From assembly GCA_024509875.1 (NCBI GenBank), contig JAMPIV010004905.1, positions 351,501-415,500 on the forward strand: a stretch of DNA of 64,000 nucleotides, in the 5' to 3' direction. The stretch is from Oreohelix idahoensis. Taxonomy: Eukaryota > Mollusca > Gastropoda > Stylommatophora > Oreohelicidae. Under the pieces are notes generated by a model. It saw nothing but the letters and a program-made list of their open reading frames with translations. It did no database searches and had not been told where the DNA came from. The translations under genes and the position numbers were made by a program. Of this stretch, positions 34,209 to 48,218 are shown in pieces (within the stretch, counting starts at the first letter, position 1; each line of letters begins with the position of its first letter).

Positions 34209-36599
34209 TGTAGTAAAATCTGTGAGAACAAACGCTAAATTCCAGGAAATTGTACTCCCAATGCTAATATATAGAACCAGCCCGTGTGTGTCTGACTGGC
34301 TTCTTCTCATACGCCAGCAGCACGCTCAAATTGTTACCGAAGTAATGCCTAAACGACTTGCCGCAGTCTAACATTATACGCTTTGCTGGCGTTGGCTTTG
34401 AGACTAAATATTTTCTTGTGCCAGAACTGCGATACGATGACTGGCGTTTGAATTAACGAAGATTTTAACATTAACGCCATGTAATTGTTGCAATTCGGAC
34501 AATTTCCAGAAGTGTATAACGAAACTGCAGCAAGAATTAACACAAATACTACCTATACCTTGCAAGACTCCCCTTTTTCTCGACACGCGTTCTGGACATA
34601 TATTCACACGGTTGGACTTGGCAGACTGCACACACACACACACACGCAAGTTGTTAAAATTTTGTGACGTAGCGTAGTGTTCGTTCTGCATACGGTAGTT
34701 TGAAAATAAAAGGAAAAATGCAATTAACGTGAGATGTTTTTTTGAATGTGTAATACTAAATAGGGTGTGAGACGGAGTGACCTTAGTTCGTGTTTACCAA
34801 TTTAAATTGAATAGGAGAGGAAATGTTTTATTTGAAGCATTGTAGGAAATAAAACGATGCTAGGCATGAGAAAGACATACAAGAATAAATATGTACTGAC
34901 TGGGTAATAGATAACAGCAGGATTAATAAGTATGTATGAGTATTTAAAACTATTAAGAAATAAAGAAGTTGGACAGAAGACAGATAGACAGATGTACTTG
35001 AAAATCTTTCTCGTAGGTGGGGTTAAAGGGGAAGGAGTCCTTATTTTGAATATTTGTCAGTTTTATTTGAAAAGGAACGCTATTCACTAAACAGTCTCTG
35101 ATTGGCTGTAGTATAATAGACAAACGGTTGTATAAAACCAATTAGTATTTAGTATAGGGGGCCACTAGATGAAAAATTCCCTACACTAAAGTTGTTGTTA
35201 TAGACGAGGCAAGAGTACTGTCTTGTTTGCTAATTCTGCACAAGCAGCGATCTGGATTTGTTACCATATATCGCAATATTCAACTATTTAGTGATTTTAA
35301 TTCTCTGGATCGGTAAGAATGAAAACATTTATCTTATCGTTATTATCATTATTATGTATGCATTACCGACTCTGTATGAACCTTAAAGGGGAAACATTTA
35401 TCCGGAGGGAAGCCAACATCAAACTCTGTGTAGTTTCACAGCGTTGTTAGGAACTGTATTAACCTGGTATAGAAAAGCCAGACAGGCTTTCGGCCATATG
35501 GGGAGAAAAGAAAATTAAATATTTATGATGAAAAGAAAAAGTTGTGTTATGACATAAGACCAGGAAGATCACTGGCCGTCTTCTTCAGCAAGTCACCGTG
35601 ATTGTACATGATTTGATAGTATTAATGTAAAATGTTTCCTTTATCAAGGAAAATGTCAAACGGTAGTTTGAAAGTTATTTATCCAGAAGGGGGTACCAAC
35701 CCAATTGAGAACGTTAACTAATTGTTTAGTTACCATACTGATGTCTGATGATATTGAACATGTTAGAGTAGGGACAAAGAGAGATTATTAGATGCTGAGT
35801 GGGACACATTTGTATTGTTGCAGAGTTTCATCTACAAGTGAAAGTGAGCCCAGGTGATCTAACACCTGTCCGTAAGTTCTGCAGTGAGGCCTAACTACTG
35901 AGTGCCTACACAGTGATTTACCTATAGAAGCAGAATTGTGTCTTGGCAGTGGATGCTGGCGTTTATACATACTTCAACCAGCCTGGTTCCAGAGATCTCA
36001 GATAAGACTTGTCTGGGAAATTGATATCACAAACAATCCACTCTCTCAGTTTTTCACAAAAGATAGTGTATCAGACACTGAGGAACAAAAACGTTCAATA
36101 AACTTGTACCCTTTTCTAGGAGCAAGAAATACTTGACATTCTCCCAGCTTGAGGCACATAAATAATTGTGGGATAACACAGACTCAATGACAGTTGTAAA
36201 ATAATTGGTTGTAAATAATTTCATTATCATGTTGAGTTTATTATTCCTGTGTCAGAAGAATAACTAGATACAGGAAAATAAATTGTAAAAAAATAAGTTA
36301 CATGCAAAACTTTACCCAGTGACTTGTTTAATCATTGTTTATTGGTAATAGGTGTAGTTGTTGTCCTGTTCATACACTTCATCACATTGCATATACCCTA
36401 GACACTTGCTAGACAACATACACACACCAATACACTTCAGTAGGGGAAGATATATAATCGGGTGAGGTCGTGGTGGAAGCAGACAGGTACCCTGTAAACT
36501 TATTTGAATTTAATAAACCTCAGGGACTTGCATAGCTGACCTCACACCAGATACCATTAATATAATATTTAAACCAATAATAACATTTAATTCACCACA
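34209..36599 (+). repeat. Array 2 LTR2
   Basis: 2391 bp. TATATAA 36451-36457, AATAAA 36512-36517. Shares diagnostic variants with LTR3 (tatacg, gttgcag, ttaccg) that differ from LTR1 and LTR4. Confidence 0.88.
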
Positions 36600-36794
36600 T
36601 TAATTGGGACGCTCTTCCGGGATTTAAAGTTTCTTAGTACCCTATATTAAGTGAGTCACTAGTCCCAGTATTTGTAAAATCTAATAGTAAAAATAATTTG
36701 AGAGTGGTTTGAGATATCATTGCCCTTTGTGTTGTGTTTAGAGTTGGTTAATTAGTTAAGGTAGTGGATAGTATTTCATATTGTTAACTATAAA

Positions 36795-39115
36795 ATGGCG
36801 GATATGGCTAAATACAGATCTGCTGCTGTGCAGACTGCAAAAGAAATGAATTTAGATGGGCAAGCTCTGATTCAGTATGTGACATCAGAGTGCGATAAGT
36901 ATATGGAAAGGGAAGATAAGAGATTAGCTGAGGAGAAGAGAATTATGTTAGAGGATGCTAGGGAACTTAAGAAGTTAGAGGCTGATAGAGAAGCTGAGAT
37001 CAAGAGGCTGCAGTTGGAGGAGAAGAAACTTGAGGCTGAAAGAGTGAAAGAAGAAAAGAGACTTGAGGCTGAAAGAGAGAAAGAAGAAAAGAGGTTGGAA
37101 GCTGCCAAGGAGGAGAAGAGATTTCAGATGGAGGCTGAGAAAGAAGAGAAACGGTTACAAAGGGAACACGAGTTGCGACTAAGGGAGATGGAGTTACAAG
37201 GCCATGCTCCTGATAATGGAAGTAGCTCATCCACCTCCGACTCTGCTGCCAGCCAGGTCGCCTCAACCTCAGCCATGGGGTTCCAGTTTGACCCATTTGT
37301 AGAAAAAGATGATGATATTGAGTCATTTTTATCTAGATTTGAAAGGTTAGCTACTATGTATGGGCTAGAGAAAGAGAGATGGAGTATGAAACTATCTCAG
37401 GGGCTTAGGGGAACCGCTTATGAGGTCTTCGCCAAACTGAGCAAGGATGATCAAGATGACTACGACATTCTTAAGTAAGCTCTTCTAGTTAGATATGAGA
37501 AAAATAGTGAATTTTACAGAAAGAAATTTAGGAATGCCAAACTGTTGACTGGAGAGACTTACCACCAGTTCTCTGCACGCCTGGAGACATACCTGGAGAA
37601 ATGGACTGCTCTGGGGAAAACCCAAGATTTAAAGGAAATGATTATGACTGAGCAGTTAAGAGAGTCCATGGCTCCAGACCTGAGAAAATTTCTCACGGAA
37701 CAGGGTGCTGAGAGGCAGGGGGAGATCTTAAATGTGGCTGAGAGATATCAGGCAGCCCAGTCTGAGATAGCAAGTTTAAAGAAGAAGCCTATAGACCATG
37801 ATAAAGCTCCACCAAACCAAAACCAACCTAACTATGAACACAGAGATAAGTTTAATAAGGGTAAAGCCTATTATGATAAGCCAAGTTTTGACCAACGAGA
37901 TAGAAACTCGCATTTCAGAGAAAGGAGACCCTACAAACCAGAAAAAATATTGTATAGTTTGTAGGATGAATAATCATAATACTATTGACTGTGGTAGGAA
38001 AGTTCCTCCATATCACGTGGCATGCATGATAACAGTGGAAAAGGGGAAGAAGAAATGACAGAGAATCATATTAATCTTCAACATCCCCCCATCTGTGAAG
38101 AAGTGACATGTAATGGTGCCAAGGTTAGGTGCCTTTACGATTCAGGTTTAGAATATGACTCAGTTGTGAATGCAACCCTAGTGCACCCTGAACAGTATAC
38201 CACAGAGAAAGTGGAGATACAAGGGGCCGTAAAGGGAATAGACACCATGACACTTCCAGTAGCCGAGATCAATGTAGAGACAAGGTACGTGGAAGGAGTG
38301 ATCAGAGCAGCCGTGTGTGACGACCCTAATTACCCGCTGGTGTTAGGAAGTAAATATGTTTTTCTAGGAAGCCCGGTAAAACCTGTGGTAATGGCCACGC
38401 TTCAGGTTAGGTCGACCCCTAGTAGAACGGAGGAGGAACCACCACTAGTTTATTCTCATAAGCAGATGAGAAAGGCCCAGGCAAAGGATAAAACATTAAA
38501 ACCTTGCTTTGGTAAATTGCCAACAAGCCATGCACACCCTAAGAAAGGACAATTTTATTTGAAGGAGGGACTGCTCTTCAGGAAAGCGAGAGCAGGATCC
38601 AAAGAACAGGGACAGTTGGTATTGCCAACTCCCCACAGGGAAAAAGTGATGGCACAAGCTCATGTTGTACCTGACGGTGGACACCAGAGGAATGGAACAA
38701 CCCGTCAAAGGACATCTGAAAAATATTACTGGCCCCAAGTAGCTGCTGATATTGCACAATTTGTGGGGGCCTGTGAAAAATGTAGCAAGGTACAGTCCCC
38801 AAGTTGGGAAATCATAATCAGATGCCAACCAAGCATTCTGAAACATATGGGCCTAAAAATAACAAGGAAAATAAAAATAATAAGGTTGACATAGAGGATA
38901 GGTATCCACCTTCCCACCAACAGTTTTCACCAAAAATATTTAGATTCGCAACTCTGAGAAGGGCATCCAGAGAAAATAGAAACTCAGACCAGTCAACCCA
39001 GGCTCAGTTTGAAGCCGCAGTTAGGGAACTGGCTGAAATTAATATTGAAGATAATCCGCCAGATTTGAACCCGAAAAACAAAATGTTAGAAGGAAAGTGG
39101 GGAGTGGACGAGTGA
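36795..39115 (+). pseudogene. gag: Gag-PR-INT zinc finger, array 2 unit 2, multiply broken
   Basis: Same coiled-coil Gag, TAA (37476-37478), A-run shift before the CCHC knuckle and protease DSG as unit 1, so these defects predate the duplication. The third segment (38022-38894) reads through the integrase zinc finger (GGHQRNG..CEKC) before diverging into a lysine- and isoleucine-rich tail. The alternative-frame tail (38804-39115) is shorter than in unit 1 because of an extra A near 39076. Confidence 0.85.
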
Positions 39116-39917
39116 GCAATTCGGAAAATGCTCACAGCGCTTCACAATATGGCTATTAATTTAGCATGAAAAGGGCACTGGTGACATTTAGTCACCCGAC
39201 CCTACACCGTCTAAGGGGAAGTATTGGTCGGACCCTGGATGGAGATCACCCACACATATTATAGCAAAGCTAAGGGCGAATTGATTTCTGATGCAGAAAC
39301 TCATTTCCCCACATATTATCTTATTTCATCAAATTGTCTGTAGGCGGAGAATATAGTTGGTGAATATGGCCTCCATTTGAGTGGCATATTATAAGAATAT
39401 TATTAGAAGGGTGTTTCCACATTCAATCAAGCCTGAGATCAGACCAATTGTTGGCTGTGAACATTTCGGAGGAGCAGAGTGCCTCCATTGTTGCCTTTTT
39501 GAATTGAGGATAGTCCGAGTGTTTATTCAGGCTGATCAGGAAATTATTGGATCCCCTACACAACTCAGATATCACCATATAGATCAACTCCTCATAACGT
39601 ACAATTTGAGGAACATCTAATATTCTCGGGACATGTCGTTGAGCAGACTCAGAGAAGAGAAATGGTGAATACTGATTGCTAAGCAGCATTAAGACAAGCA
39701 GTAACACTTGCAGCTGTTCAGTAACATAACTGAAATAGATTCTTGGATTGCAGAGGTCTGAGGCAGCTTTCTTGAGTTGTGCTTACTTTGAATGACCCCA
39801 CTGTAGAAATCCATGAAAACACAAGGGCAGGAAAAGCCTAGGGAATAGTACTTTATTTACGCTAATTATCTCACAGATAATAACCTGCAATGATTGCAAT
39901 TTTTAGGAAAGGAGGTG

Positions 39918-42303
39918 TGTAGTAAAATCTGTGAGAACAAACGCTAAATTCCAGGAAATTGTACTCCCAATGCTAATATATAGAACCAGCCCGTGTGTGT
40001 CTGACTGGCTTCTTCTCATACGCCAGCAGCACGCTCAAATTGTTACCGAAGTAATGCCTAAACGACTTGCCACAGTCTAACATTATACGCTTTGCTAGCG
40101 TTGGCTTTGAGACTAAATATTTTCTTGTGCCAGAACTGCGATACGATGACTGGCGTTTGAATTAACGAAGATTTTAACATTAACGCCATGTAATTGTAGC
40201 AATTCGGACAATTTCCAGAAGTGTATAACGAAACTGCAGCAAGAATTAACACAAATACTACCTATACCTTGCAAGACCCCCCTTTTTCTCGACACGGTTC
40301 TGGACATATATTCACACGGTTGGACTTGGCAGACGGCACACACACACACGCAAGTTGTTAAAATTTTGTGACGTAGCGTAGTGTTCGTTCTGCATACGGT
40401 AGTTTGAAAATAAAAGGAAAAATGCAATTAACGTGAGATGTTTTTTTGAATGTGTAATACTAAATAGGGTGTGAGACGGAGTGACCTTAGTTCGTGTTTA
40501 CCAATTTAAATTGAATAGGAGCGGAAATGTTTTATTTGAAGCATTGTAGGAAATAAAACGATACTAGGCATGAGAAAGACATACAAGAATAAATATGTAC
40601 TGACTGGGTAATAGATAACAGCAGGATTAATTAGTATGTATGAGTATTTAAAACTATTAAGAAATAAAGAAGTTGGACAGAAGACAGATAGACAGATGTA
40701 CTTGAAAATCTTTCTCGTAGGTGGGGTTAAAGGGGAAGGAGTCCTTATTTTGAATATTTGTCAGTTTTATTTGAAAAGCAACGCTATTCACTAAACAGTC
40801 TCTGATTGCCTGTAGTATAATAGACAAACGGTTGTATAAAACCAATTAGTATTGAGTATAGGGGGCCACTAGATGAAAAATTCCCTACACTAAAGTTGTT
40901 GTTATAGACGAGGCAAGAGTACTGTCTTGTTTGCTAATTCTGCACAAGCAGCGATCTGGATTTGTTACCATATATCGCAATATTCAACTATTTAGTGATT
41001 TTAATTCTCTGGATCGGTAAGAATGAAAACATTTATCTTATCGTTATTATCATTATTATGTATGCATTACCGACTCTGTATGAACCTTAAAGGGGAAACA
41101 TTTATCTGGAGGGAAGCCAACATCAAACTCTGTGTTGTTTCACAGCGTTGTTAGGAACTGTATTAACCTGGTATAGAAAAGCCAGACAGGCTTTCGGCCA
41201 TATGGGGAGAAAAGAAAATTAAATATTTATGATGAAAAGAAAAAGTTGTGTTATGACATAAGACCAGGAAGATCACTGGCCGTCTTCTTCAGCAAGTCAC
41301 CGTGATTGTACAAGATTTGATAGTATTAATGTAAAATGTTTCCTTTATCAAGGAAAATGTCAAACGGTAGTTTGAAAGTTATTTATCCAGAAGGGGGTAC
41401 CAACCCAATTGAGAACGTTAACTAATTGTTTAGTTACCATACTGATGTCTGATGATATTGAACATGTTAGAGTAGGGACAAAGAGAGATTATTAGATGCT
41501 GAGTGGGACACATTTGTATTGTTGCAGAGTTTCATCTACAAGTGAAAGTGAGCCCAGGTGATCTAACACCTGTCCGTAAGTTCTGCAGTGAGGCCTAACT
41601 ACTGAGTGCCTACACAGTGATTTACCTATAGAAGCAGAATCGTGTCTTGGCAGTGGATGCTGGCGTTTATACATACTTCAACCAGCCTGGTTCCAGAGAC
41701 CTCAGATAAGACTTGTCTGGGAAATTGATATCACAAACAATCCACTCTCTCAGTTTTTCACAAAAGATAGTGTATCAGACAGTGAGGAACAAAAACGTTC
41801 AATAAACTTGTACCCTTTTCTAGGAGCAAGAAATACTTGACATTCTCCCAGCTTGAGGCACATAAATAATTGTGGGATAACACAGACTCAATGACAGTTG
41901 TAAAATAATTGGTTGGAAATAATTTCATTATCATGTTGAGTTTATTATTCCTGTGTCAGAAGAATAACTAGATACAGGAAAATAAATTGTAAAAAAATAA
42001 GTTACATGCAAAACTTTACCCAGTGACTTGTTTAATCATTGTTTATTGGTAATAGGTGTAGTTGTTGTCCTGTTCATACACTTCATCACATTGCATATAC
42101 CCTAGACACTTGCTAGACAACATACACACACCAATACACTTCAGTAGGGGAAGGTATATAATCGGGTGAGGTCGTGGTGGAAGCAGACAGGTACCCTGTA
42201 AACTTATTTGAATTTAATAAACCTCAGGGACTTGCATAGCTGACCTCACACCAGATACCATTAATATAATATTTAAACCAATAATAACATTTAATTCACC
42301 ACA
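39918..42303 (+). repeat. Array 2 LTR3
   Basis: 2386 bp, TATATAA at 42155-42161. Sister of LTR2 by shared variants. Confidence 0.88.
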
Positions 42304-42498
42304 TTAATTGGGACGCTCTTCCGGGATTTAAAGTTTCTTAGTACCCTATATTAAGTGAGTCACTAGTCCCAGTATTTGTAAAATCTAATAGTAAAAATAA
42401 TTTGAGAGTGGTTTGAGATATCATTGCCCTTTGTGTTGTGTTTAGAGTTGGTTAATTAGTTAAGGTAGTGGATAGTATTTCATATTGTTAACTATAAA

Positions 42499-44860
42499 AT
42501 GGCGGATATGGCTAAATACAGATCTGCTGCTGTGCAGACTGCAAAAGAAATGAATTTAGATGGGCAAGCTCTGATTCAGTATGTGACATCAGAGTGCGAT
42601 AAGTATATGGAAAGGGAAGATAAGAGATTAGCTGAGGAGAAGAGAATTATGTTAGAGGATGCTAGGGTACTTAAGAAGTTAGAGGCTGATAGAGAAGCTG
42701 AGATCAAGAGGCTGCAGTTGGAGGAGAAGAAACTTGAGGCTGAAAGAGTGAAAGAAGAAAAGAGATTTGAGGCTGAAAGAGAGAAAGAAGAAAAGAGGTT
42801 GGAAGCTGCCAAGGAGGAGAAGAGATTTCAGATGGAGGCTGAGAAAGAAGAGAAACGGTTACAAAGGGAACATGAGTTGCGACTAAGGGAGATGGAGTTA
42901 CAAGGCCATGCTCCTGATAATGGAAGTAGCTCATCCACCTCCGACTCTGCTGCCAGCCAGGTCGCCTCAACCTCAGCCATGGGGTTCCAGTTTGACCCAT
43001 TTGTAGAAAAAGATGATGATATTGAGTCATTTTTATCTAGATTTGAAAGGTTAGCTACTATGTATGGGCTAGAGAAAGAGAGATGGAGTATGAAGGTATC
43101 TCAGGGGCTTAGGGGAACCTCTTATGAGGTCTTCGCCAAACTGAGCAAGGATGATCAAGATGACTACGACATTCTTAAGTAAGCTCTTCTAGTTAGATAT
43201 GAGAAAAATAGTGAATTTTACAGAAAGAAATTTAGGAATGCCAAACTGTTGACTGGAGAGACTTACCACCAGTTCTCTGCACGCCTGGAGACATACCTGG
43301 AGAAATGGACTGCTCTGGGGAAAACCCAAGATTTAAAGGAAATGATTATGACTGAGCAGTTAAGAGAGTCCATGGCTCCAGACCTGAGAAAATTTCTCAC
43401 GGAACAGGGTGCTGAGAGGCAGGGGGAGATCTTAAATGTGGCTGAGAGATATCAGGCAGCCCAGTCTGAGATAGCAAGTTTAAAGAAGAAGCCTATAGAC
43501 CATGATAAAGCTCCACCAAACCAAAACCAACCTAACTATGAACACAGAGATAAGTTTAATAAGGGTAAAGCCTATTATGATAAGCCAAGTTTTGACCAAC
43601 GAGATAGAAACTCGCATTTCAGAGAAAGGAGACCCTACAAACCAGAAAAAATATTGTAAAGTTTGTAGGATGAATAATCATAATACTATTGACTGTGGTA
43701 GGAAAGTTCCTCCATATCACGTGGCATGCATGATAACAGTGGAAAAGGGGAAGAAGAAATGACAGAGAATCATATTAATCTTCAACATCCCCCCATCTGT
43801 GAAGAAGTGACATGTAATGGTGCCAAGGTTAGGTGCCTTTACGATTCAGGTTTAGAATATGACTCAGTTGTGAATGCAACCCTAGTGCACCCTGAACAGT
43901 ATACCACAGAGAAAGTGGAGATACAAGGGGCCGTAAAGGGAATAGACACCATGACACTTCCAGTAGCCGAGATCAATGTAGAGACAAGGTACGTGGAAGG
44001 AGTGATCAGAGCAGCCGTGTGTGACGACCCTAATTACCCGCTGGTGTTAGGAAGTAAATATGTTTTTTTAGGAAGCCCGGTAAAACCTGTGGTAATGGCC
44101 ACGCTTCAGGTTAGGTCGACCCCTAGTAGAACGGAGGAGGAACCACCACTAGTTTATTCTCATAAGCAGATGAGAAAGGCCCAGGCAAAGGATAAAACAT
44201 TAAAACCTTGCTTTGGTAAATTGCCAACAAGCCATGCACACCCTAAGAAAGGACAATTTTATTTGAAGGAGGGACTGCTCTTCAGGAAAGCGAGAGCAGG
44301 ATCCAAAGAACAGGGACAGTTGGTATTGCCAACTCCCCACAGGAAAAAGTGATGGCACAAGCTCATGTTGTACCTGACGGTGGACACCAGAGGAATGGAA
44401 CAACCCGTCAAAGGACATCTGAAAAATATTACTGGCCCCAAGTAGCTGCTGATATTGCACAATTTGTGGGGGCCTGTGAAAAATGTAGCAAGGTACAGTC
44501 CCCAAGTTGGGAAATCATAATCAGATGCCAACCAAGCATTCTGAAACATATGGGCCTAAAAATAACAAGGAAAATAAAAATAATGAGGTTGACATAGAGG
44601 ATAGGTATCCACCTTCCCACCAACAGTTTTCACCAAAAATATTTAGATTCGCAACTCTGAGAAGGGCATCCAGAGAAAATAGAAACTCAGACCAGTCAAC
44701 CCAGGCTCAGTTTGAAGCCGCAGTTAGGGAACTGGCTGAAATTAATATTGAAGATAATCCGCCAGATTTGAACCCGAAACAAAATGTTAGAAGGAAAGTG
44801 GGGAGTGGACGAGTGAGCAATTCGGAAAATGCTCACAGCGCTTCACAATATGGCTATTAA
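42499..44860 (+). pseudogene. gag: Gag-PR-INT zinc finger, array 2 unit 3, multiply broken
   Basis: Same stop and frameshifts as units 1 and 2, plus a lost G near 44343 that separates protease from the zinc finger (which continues at 44349-44597 in another frame). Shares with unit 2 the substitutions around 42977-43000 (gggttccagtttgaccca) that unit 1 lacks. The C-terminal tail frame (44507-44860) is full length as in unit 1. Confidence 0.85.
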
Positions 44861-45618
44861 TTTAGCATGAAAAGGGCACTGGTGACATTTAGTCACCCGA
44901 CCCTACACCGTCTAAGGGGAAGTATTGGTCGGACCCTGGATGGAGATCACCCACACATATTATAGCAAAGCTAAGGGCGAATTGATTTCTGATGCAGAAA
45001 CTCATTTCCCCACATATTATCTTATTTCATCAAATTGTCTGTAGGCGGAGAATATAGTTGGTGAATATGGCCTCCATTTGAGTGGCATATTATAAGAATA
45101 TTATTAGAAGGGTGTTTCCACATTCAATCAAGCCTGAGATCAGACCAATTGTTGGCTGTGAACATTTCGGAGGAGCAGAGTGCCTCCATTGTTGCCTTTT
45201 TGAATTGAGGATAGTCCGAGTGTTTATTCAGGCTGATCGGGAAATTATTGGATCCCCTACACAACTCAGATATCACCATATAGATCAACTCCTCATAACG
45301 TACAATTTGAGGAACATCTAATATTCTCGGGACATGTCGTTGAGCAGACTCAGAGAAGAGAAATGGTGAATACTGATTGCTAAGCAGCATTAAGACAAGC
45401 AGTAACACTTGCAGCTGTTCAGTAACATAACTGAAATAGATTCTTGGATTGCAGAGGTCTGAGGCAGCTTTCTTGAGTTGTGCTTACTTTGAATGACCCC
45501 ACTGTAGAAATCCATGAAAACACAAGGGCAGGAAAAGCCTAGGGAATAGTACTTTATTTACGCTAATTGTCTCACAGATAATAACCTGCAATGATTGCAA
45601 TTTTTAGGAAAGGAGGTG

Positions 45619-47831
45619 TGTAGTAAAATCTGTGAGAACAAACGCTAAATTCCAGGAAATTGTACTCCCAATGCTAATATATAGAACCAGCCCGTGTGTG
45701 TCTGACTGGCTTCTTCTCATACGCCAGCAGCACGCTCAAATTGTTACCGAAGTAATGCCTAAACGACTTGCCGCAGTCTAACATTATGCGCTTTGCTAGC
45801 GTTGGCTTTGAGACTAAATATTTTCTTGTGCCAGAACTGCGATACGATGACTGGCGTTTGAATTAACGAAGATTTTAACATTAACGCCATGTAATTGTAG
45901 CAATTCGGACAATTTCCAGAAGTGTATAACGAAACTGCAGCAAGAATTAACACAAATACTACCTATACCTTGCAAGACCCCCCTTTTTCTCGACACGCGT
46001 TCTGGACATATATTCACACGGTTGGACTTGGCAGACGATACACACACACACGCAAGTTGTTAAAATTTTGTGACGTAGCGTAGTGTTCGTTCTGCATACG
46101 GTAGTTTGAAAATAAAAGGAAAAATGCAATTAACGTGAGATGTTTTTTTGAATGTGTAATACTAAATAGGGTGTGAGACGGAGTGACCTTAGTTCGTGTT
46201 TACCAATTTAAATTGAATAGGAGAGGAGATGTTTTATTTGAAGCATTGTAGGAAATAAAACGATACTAGGCATGAGAAAGACATACAAGAATAAATATGT
46301 ACTGACTGGGTAATAGATAACAGCAGGATTAATAAGTATGTATGAGTATTTAAAACTATTAAGAAATAAAGAAGTTGGACAGAAGACAGATAGACAGATG
46401 TACTTGAAAATCTTTCTCGTAGGTGGGGTTAAAGGGGAAGGAGTCCTTATTTTGAATATTTGATTCTGCACAAGCAGCGATCTGGATTTGTTACCATATA
46501 TCGCAATATTCAACTATTTAGTGATTTTAATTCTCTGGATCGGTAAGAATGAAAACATTTATCTTATCATTATTATCATTATTATGTATGCATTATCGAC
46601 TCTGTATGAACCTTAAAGGGGAAACATTTATCTGGAGGGAAGCCAACATCAAACTCTGTGTTGTTTCACAGCGTTGTTAGGAACTGTATTAACCTGGTAT
46701 AGAAAAGCCAGACAGGCTTTCGGCCATATGGGGAGAAAAGAAAATTAAATATTTATGATGAAAAGAAAAAGTTGTGTTATGACATAAGACCAGGAAGATC
46801 ACTGGCCGTCTTCTTCAGCAAGTCACCGTGATTGTACATGATTTGATAGTATTAATGTAAAATGTTTCCTTTATCAAGGAAAATGTCAAACGGTAGTTTG
46901 AAAGTTATTTATCCAGAAGGGGGTACCAACCCAATTGAGAACGTTAACTAATTATTTATTTACCATACTGATGTCTGATGATATTGAACATGTTAGAGTA
47001 GGGACAAAGAGAGATTATTAGGTGCTGAGTGGGACACATTTGTATTGTTCCAGAGTTTCATCTACAAGTGAAAGTGAGCCCAGGTGATCTAACACCTGTC
47101 CGTAAGTTCTGCAGTGAGGCCTAACTACTGAGTGCCTACACAGTGATTTACCTATAGAAGCAGAATCGTGTCTTGGCAGTGGATGCTGGCGTTTATACAT
47201 ACTTCAACCAGCCTGGTTCCAGAGACCTCAGATAAGACTTGTCTGGGAAATTGATATCACAAACAATCCACTCTCTCAGTTTTTCACAAAAGATAGTGTA
47301 TCAGACAGTGAGGAACAAAAACGTTCAATAAACTTGTACCCTTTTCTAGGAGCAAGAAATAATTGACATTCTCCCAGCTTGAGGCACATAAATAATTGTG
47401 GGATAACACAGACTCAATGACAGTTGTAAAATAATTGGTTGTAAATAATTTCATTATCATGTTGAGTTTATTATTCCTGTGTCAGAAGAATAACTAGATA
47501 CAGGAAAATAAATTGTAAAAAAATAAGTTACATGCAAAACTTTACCCAGTGACTTGTTTAATCATTGTTTATTGGTAATAGGTGTAGTTGTTGTCCTGTT
47601 CATACACTTCATCACATTGCATATACCCTAGACACTTGCTAGACAACATACACACACACCAATACGCTTCAGTAGGGGAAGATATATAATCGGGTGAGGT
47701 CGTGGTGGAAGCAGACAGGTACCCTGTAAACTTATTTGAATTTAATAAACCTCAGGGACTTGCATAGCTGACCTCACACCAGATACCATTAATATAATAT
47801 TTAAACCAATAATAACACTTAATTCACCACA
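45619..47831 (+). repeat. Array 2 LTR4 with internal deletion
   Basis: 2213 bp. Relative to LTR1 about 176 bp are missing (LTR1 29349-29524), joined at aatatttg|attctgc near 46462. Otherwise shares variants with LTR1, as expected of the original LTR pair. Confidence 0.88.
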
Positions 47832-48008
47832 GACATTCAACGTAGTCAGCACAATATTCCAGAATAATTTTGATTGAGGTCTAAATGTGGTAGCAAAGTA
47901 AGGTCATCTGTAACACACCACACTTATTAGATACAGATACCTTCACAGCTGATCTCAGTCAGTACACTAAGTCCCCTATAATTATTTATATAATCCCAAC
48001 TTACCACA
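47832..48008 (+). repeat. TSD copy and 3' remainder of left LTR of element B
   Basis: gacat (47832-47836) then the sequence that follows the same site in the right LTR, ending cttaccaca as at 54923. Confidence 0.88.
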
Positions 48009-48218
48009 TATATTGGGGTCCTGTCCAGGATTTTGAATCTTCCCCTAGCACATATATATTTGGGGGTAATTTACTTCTGGGAATTATAAAAATTTAAAAG
48101 GTATTCTTGGGTGGAAAATAAATAAGGTTGAGCTCTTAGTGCTTGTGGTTGTCCTTAGTTTAATTAGTCATAGATTGAAGTGTTTGGTTAAACGTTGTAT
48201 ACATTTGCCTGTTAGAAA
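48009..48218 (+). other. PBS and leader of element B
   Basis: TGGGGTCCTGTCCAGGATTT from 48014, 5 bp after the LTR. tRNA-Pro-like. The rest is short non-coding leader. Confidence 0.55.

Larger units (their letters stand above)
28505..47831 (+). mobile_element. Array 2: three non-autonomous units sharing four LTRs, single TSD pair
   Basis: LTR1 28505-30891, internal 30892-34208, LTR2 34209-36599, internal 36600-39917, LTR3 39918-42303, internal 42304-45618, LTR4 45619-47831. Gag starts are 5708 and 5704 bp apart. The whole block is flanked by one 5-bp duplication. Units encode a broken Gag-PR and only the integrase zinc finger. The Gag is closely related to that of element B, so the family is a deletion derivative of B-type elements. 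Confidence 0.9.
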
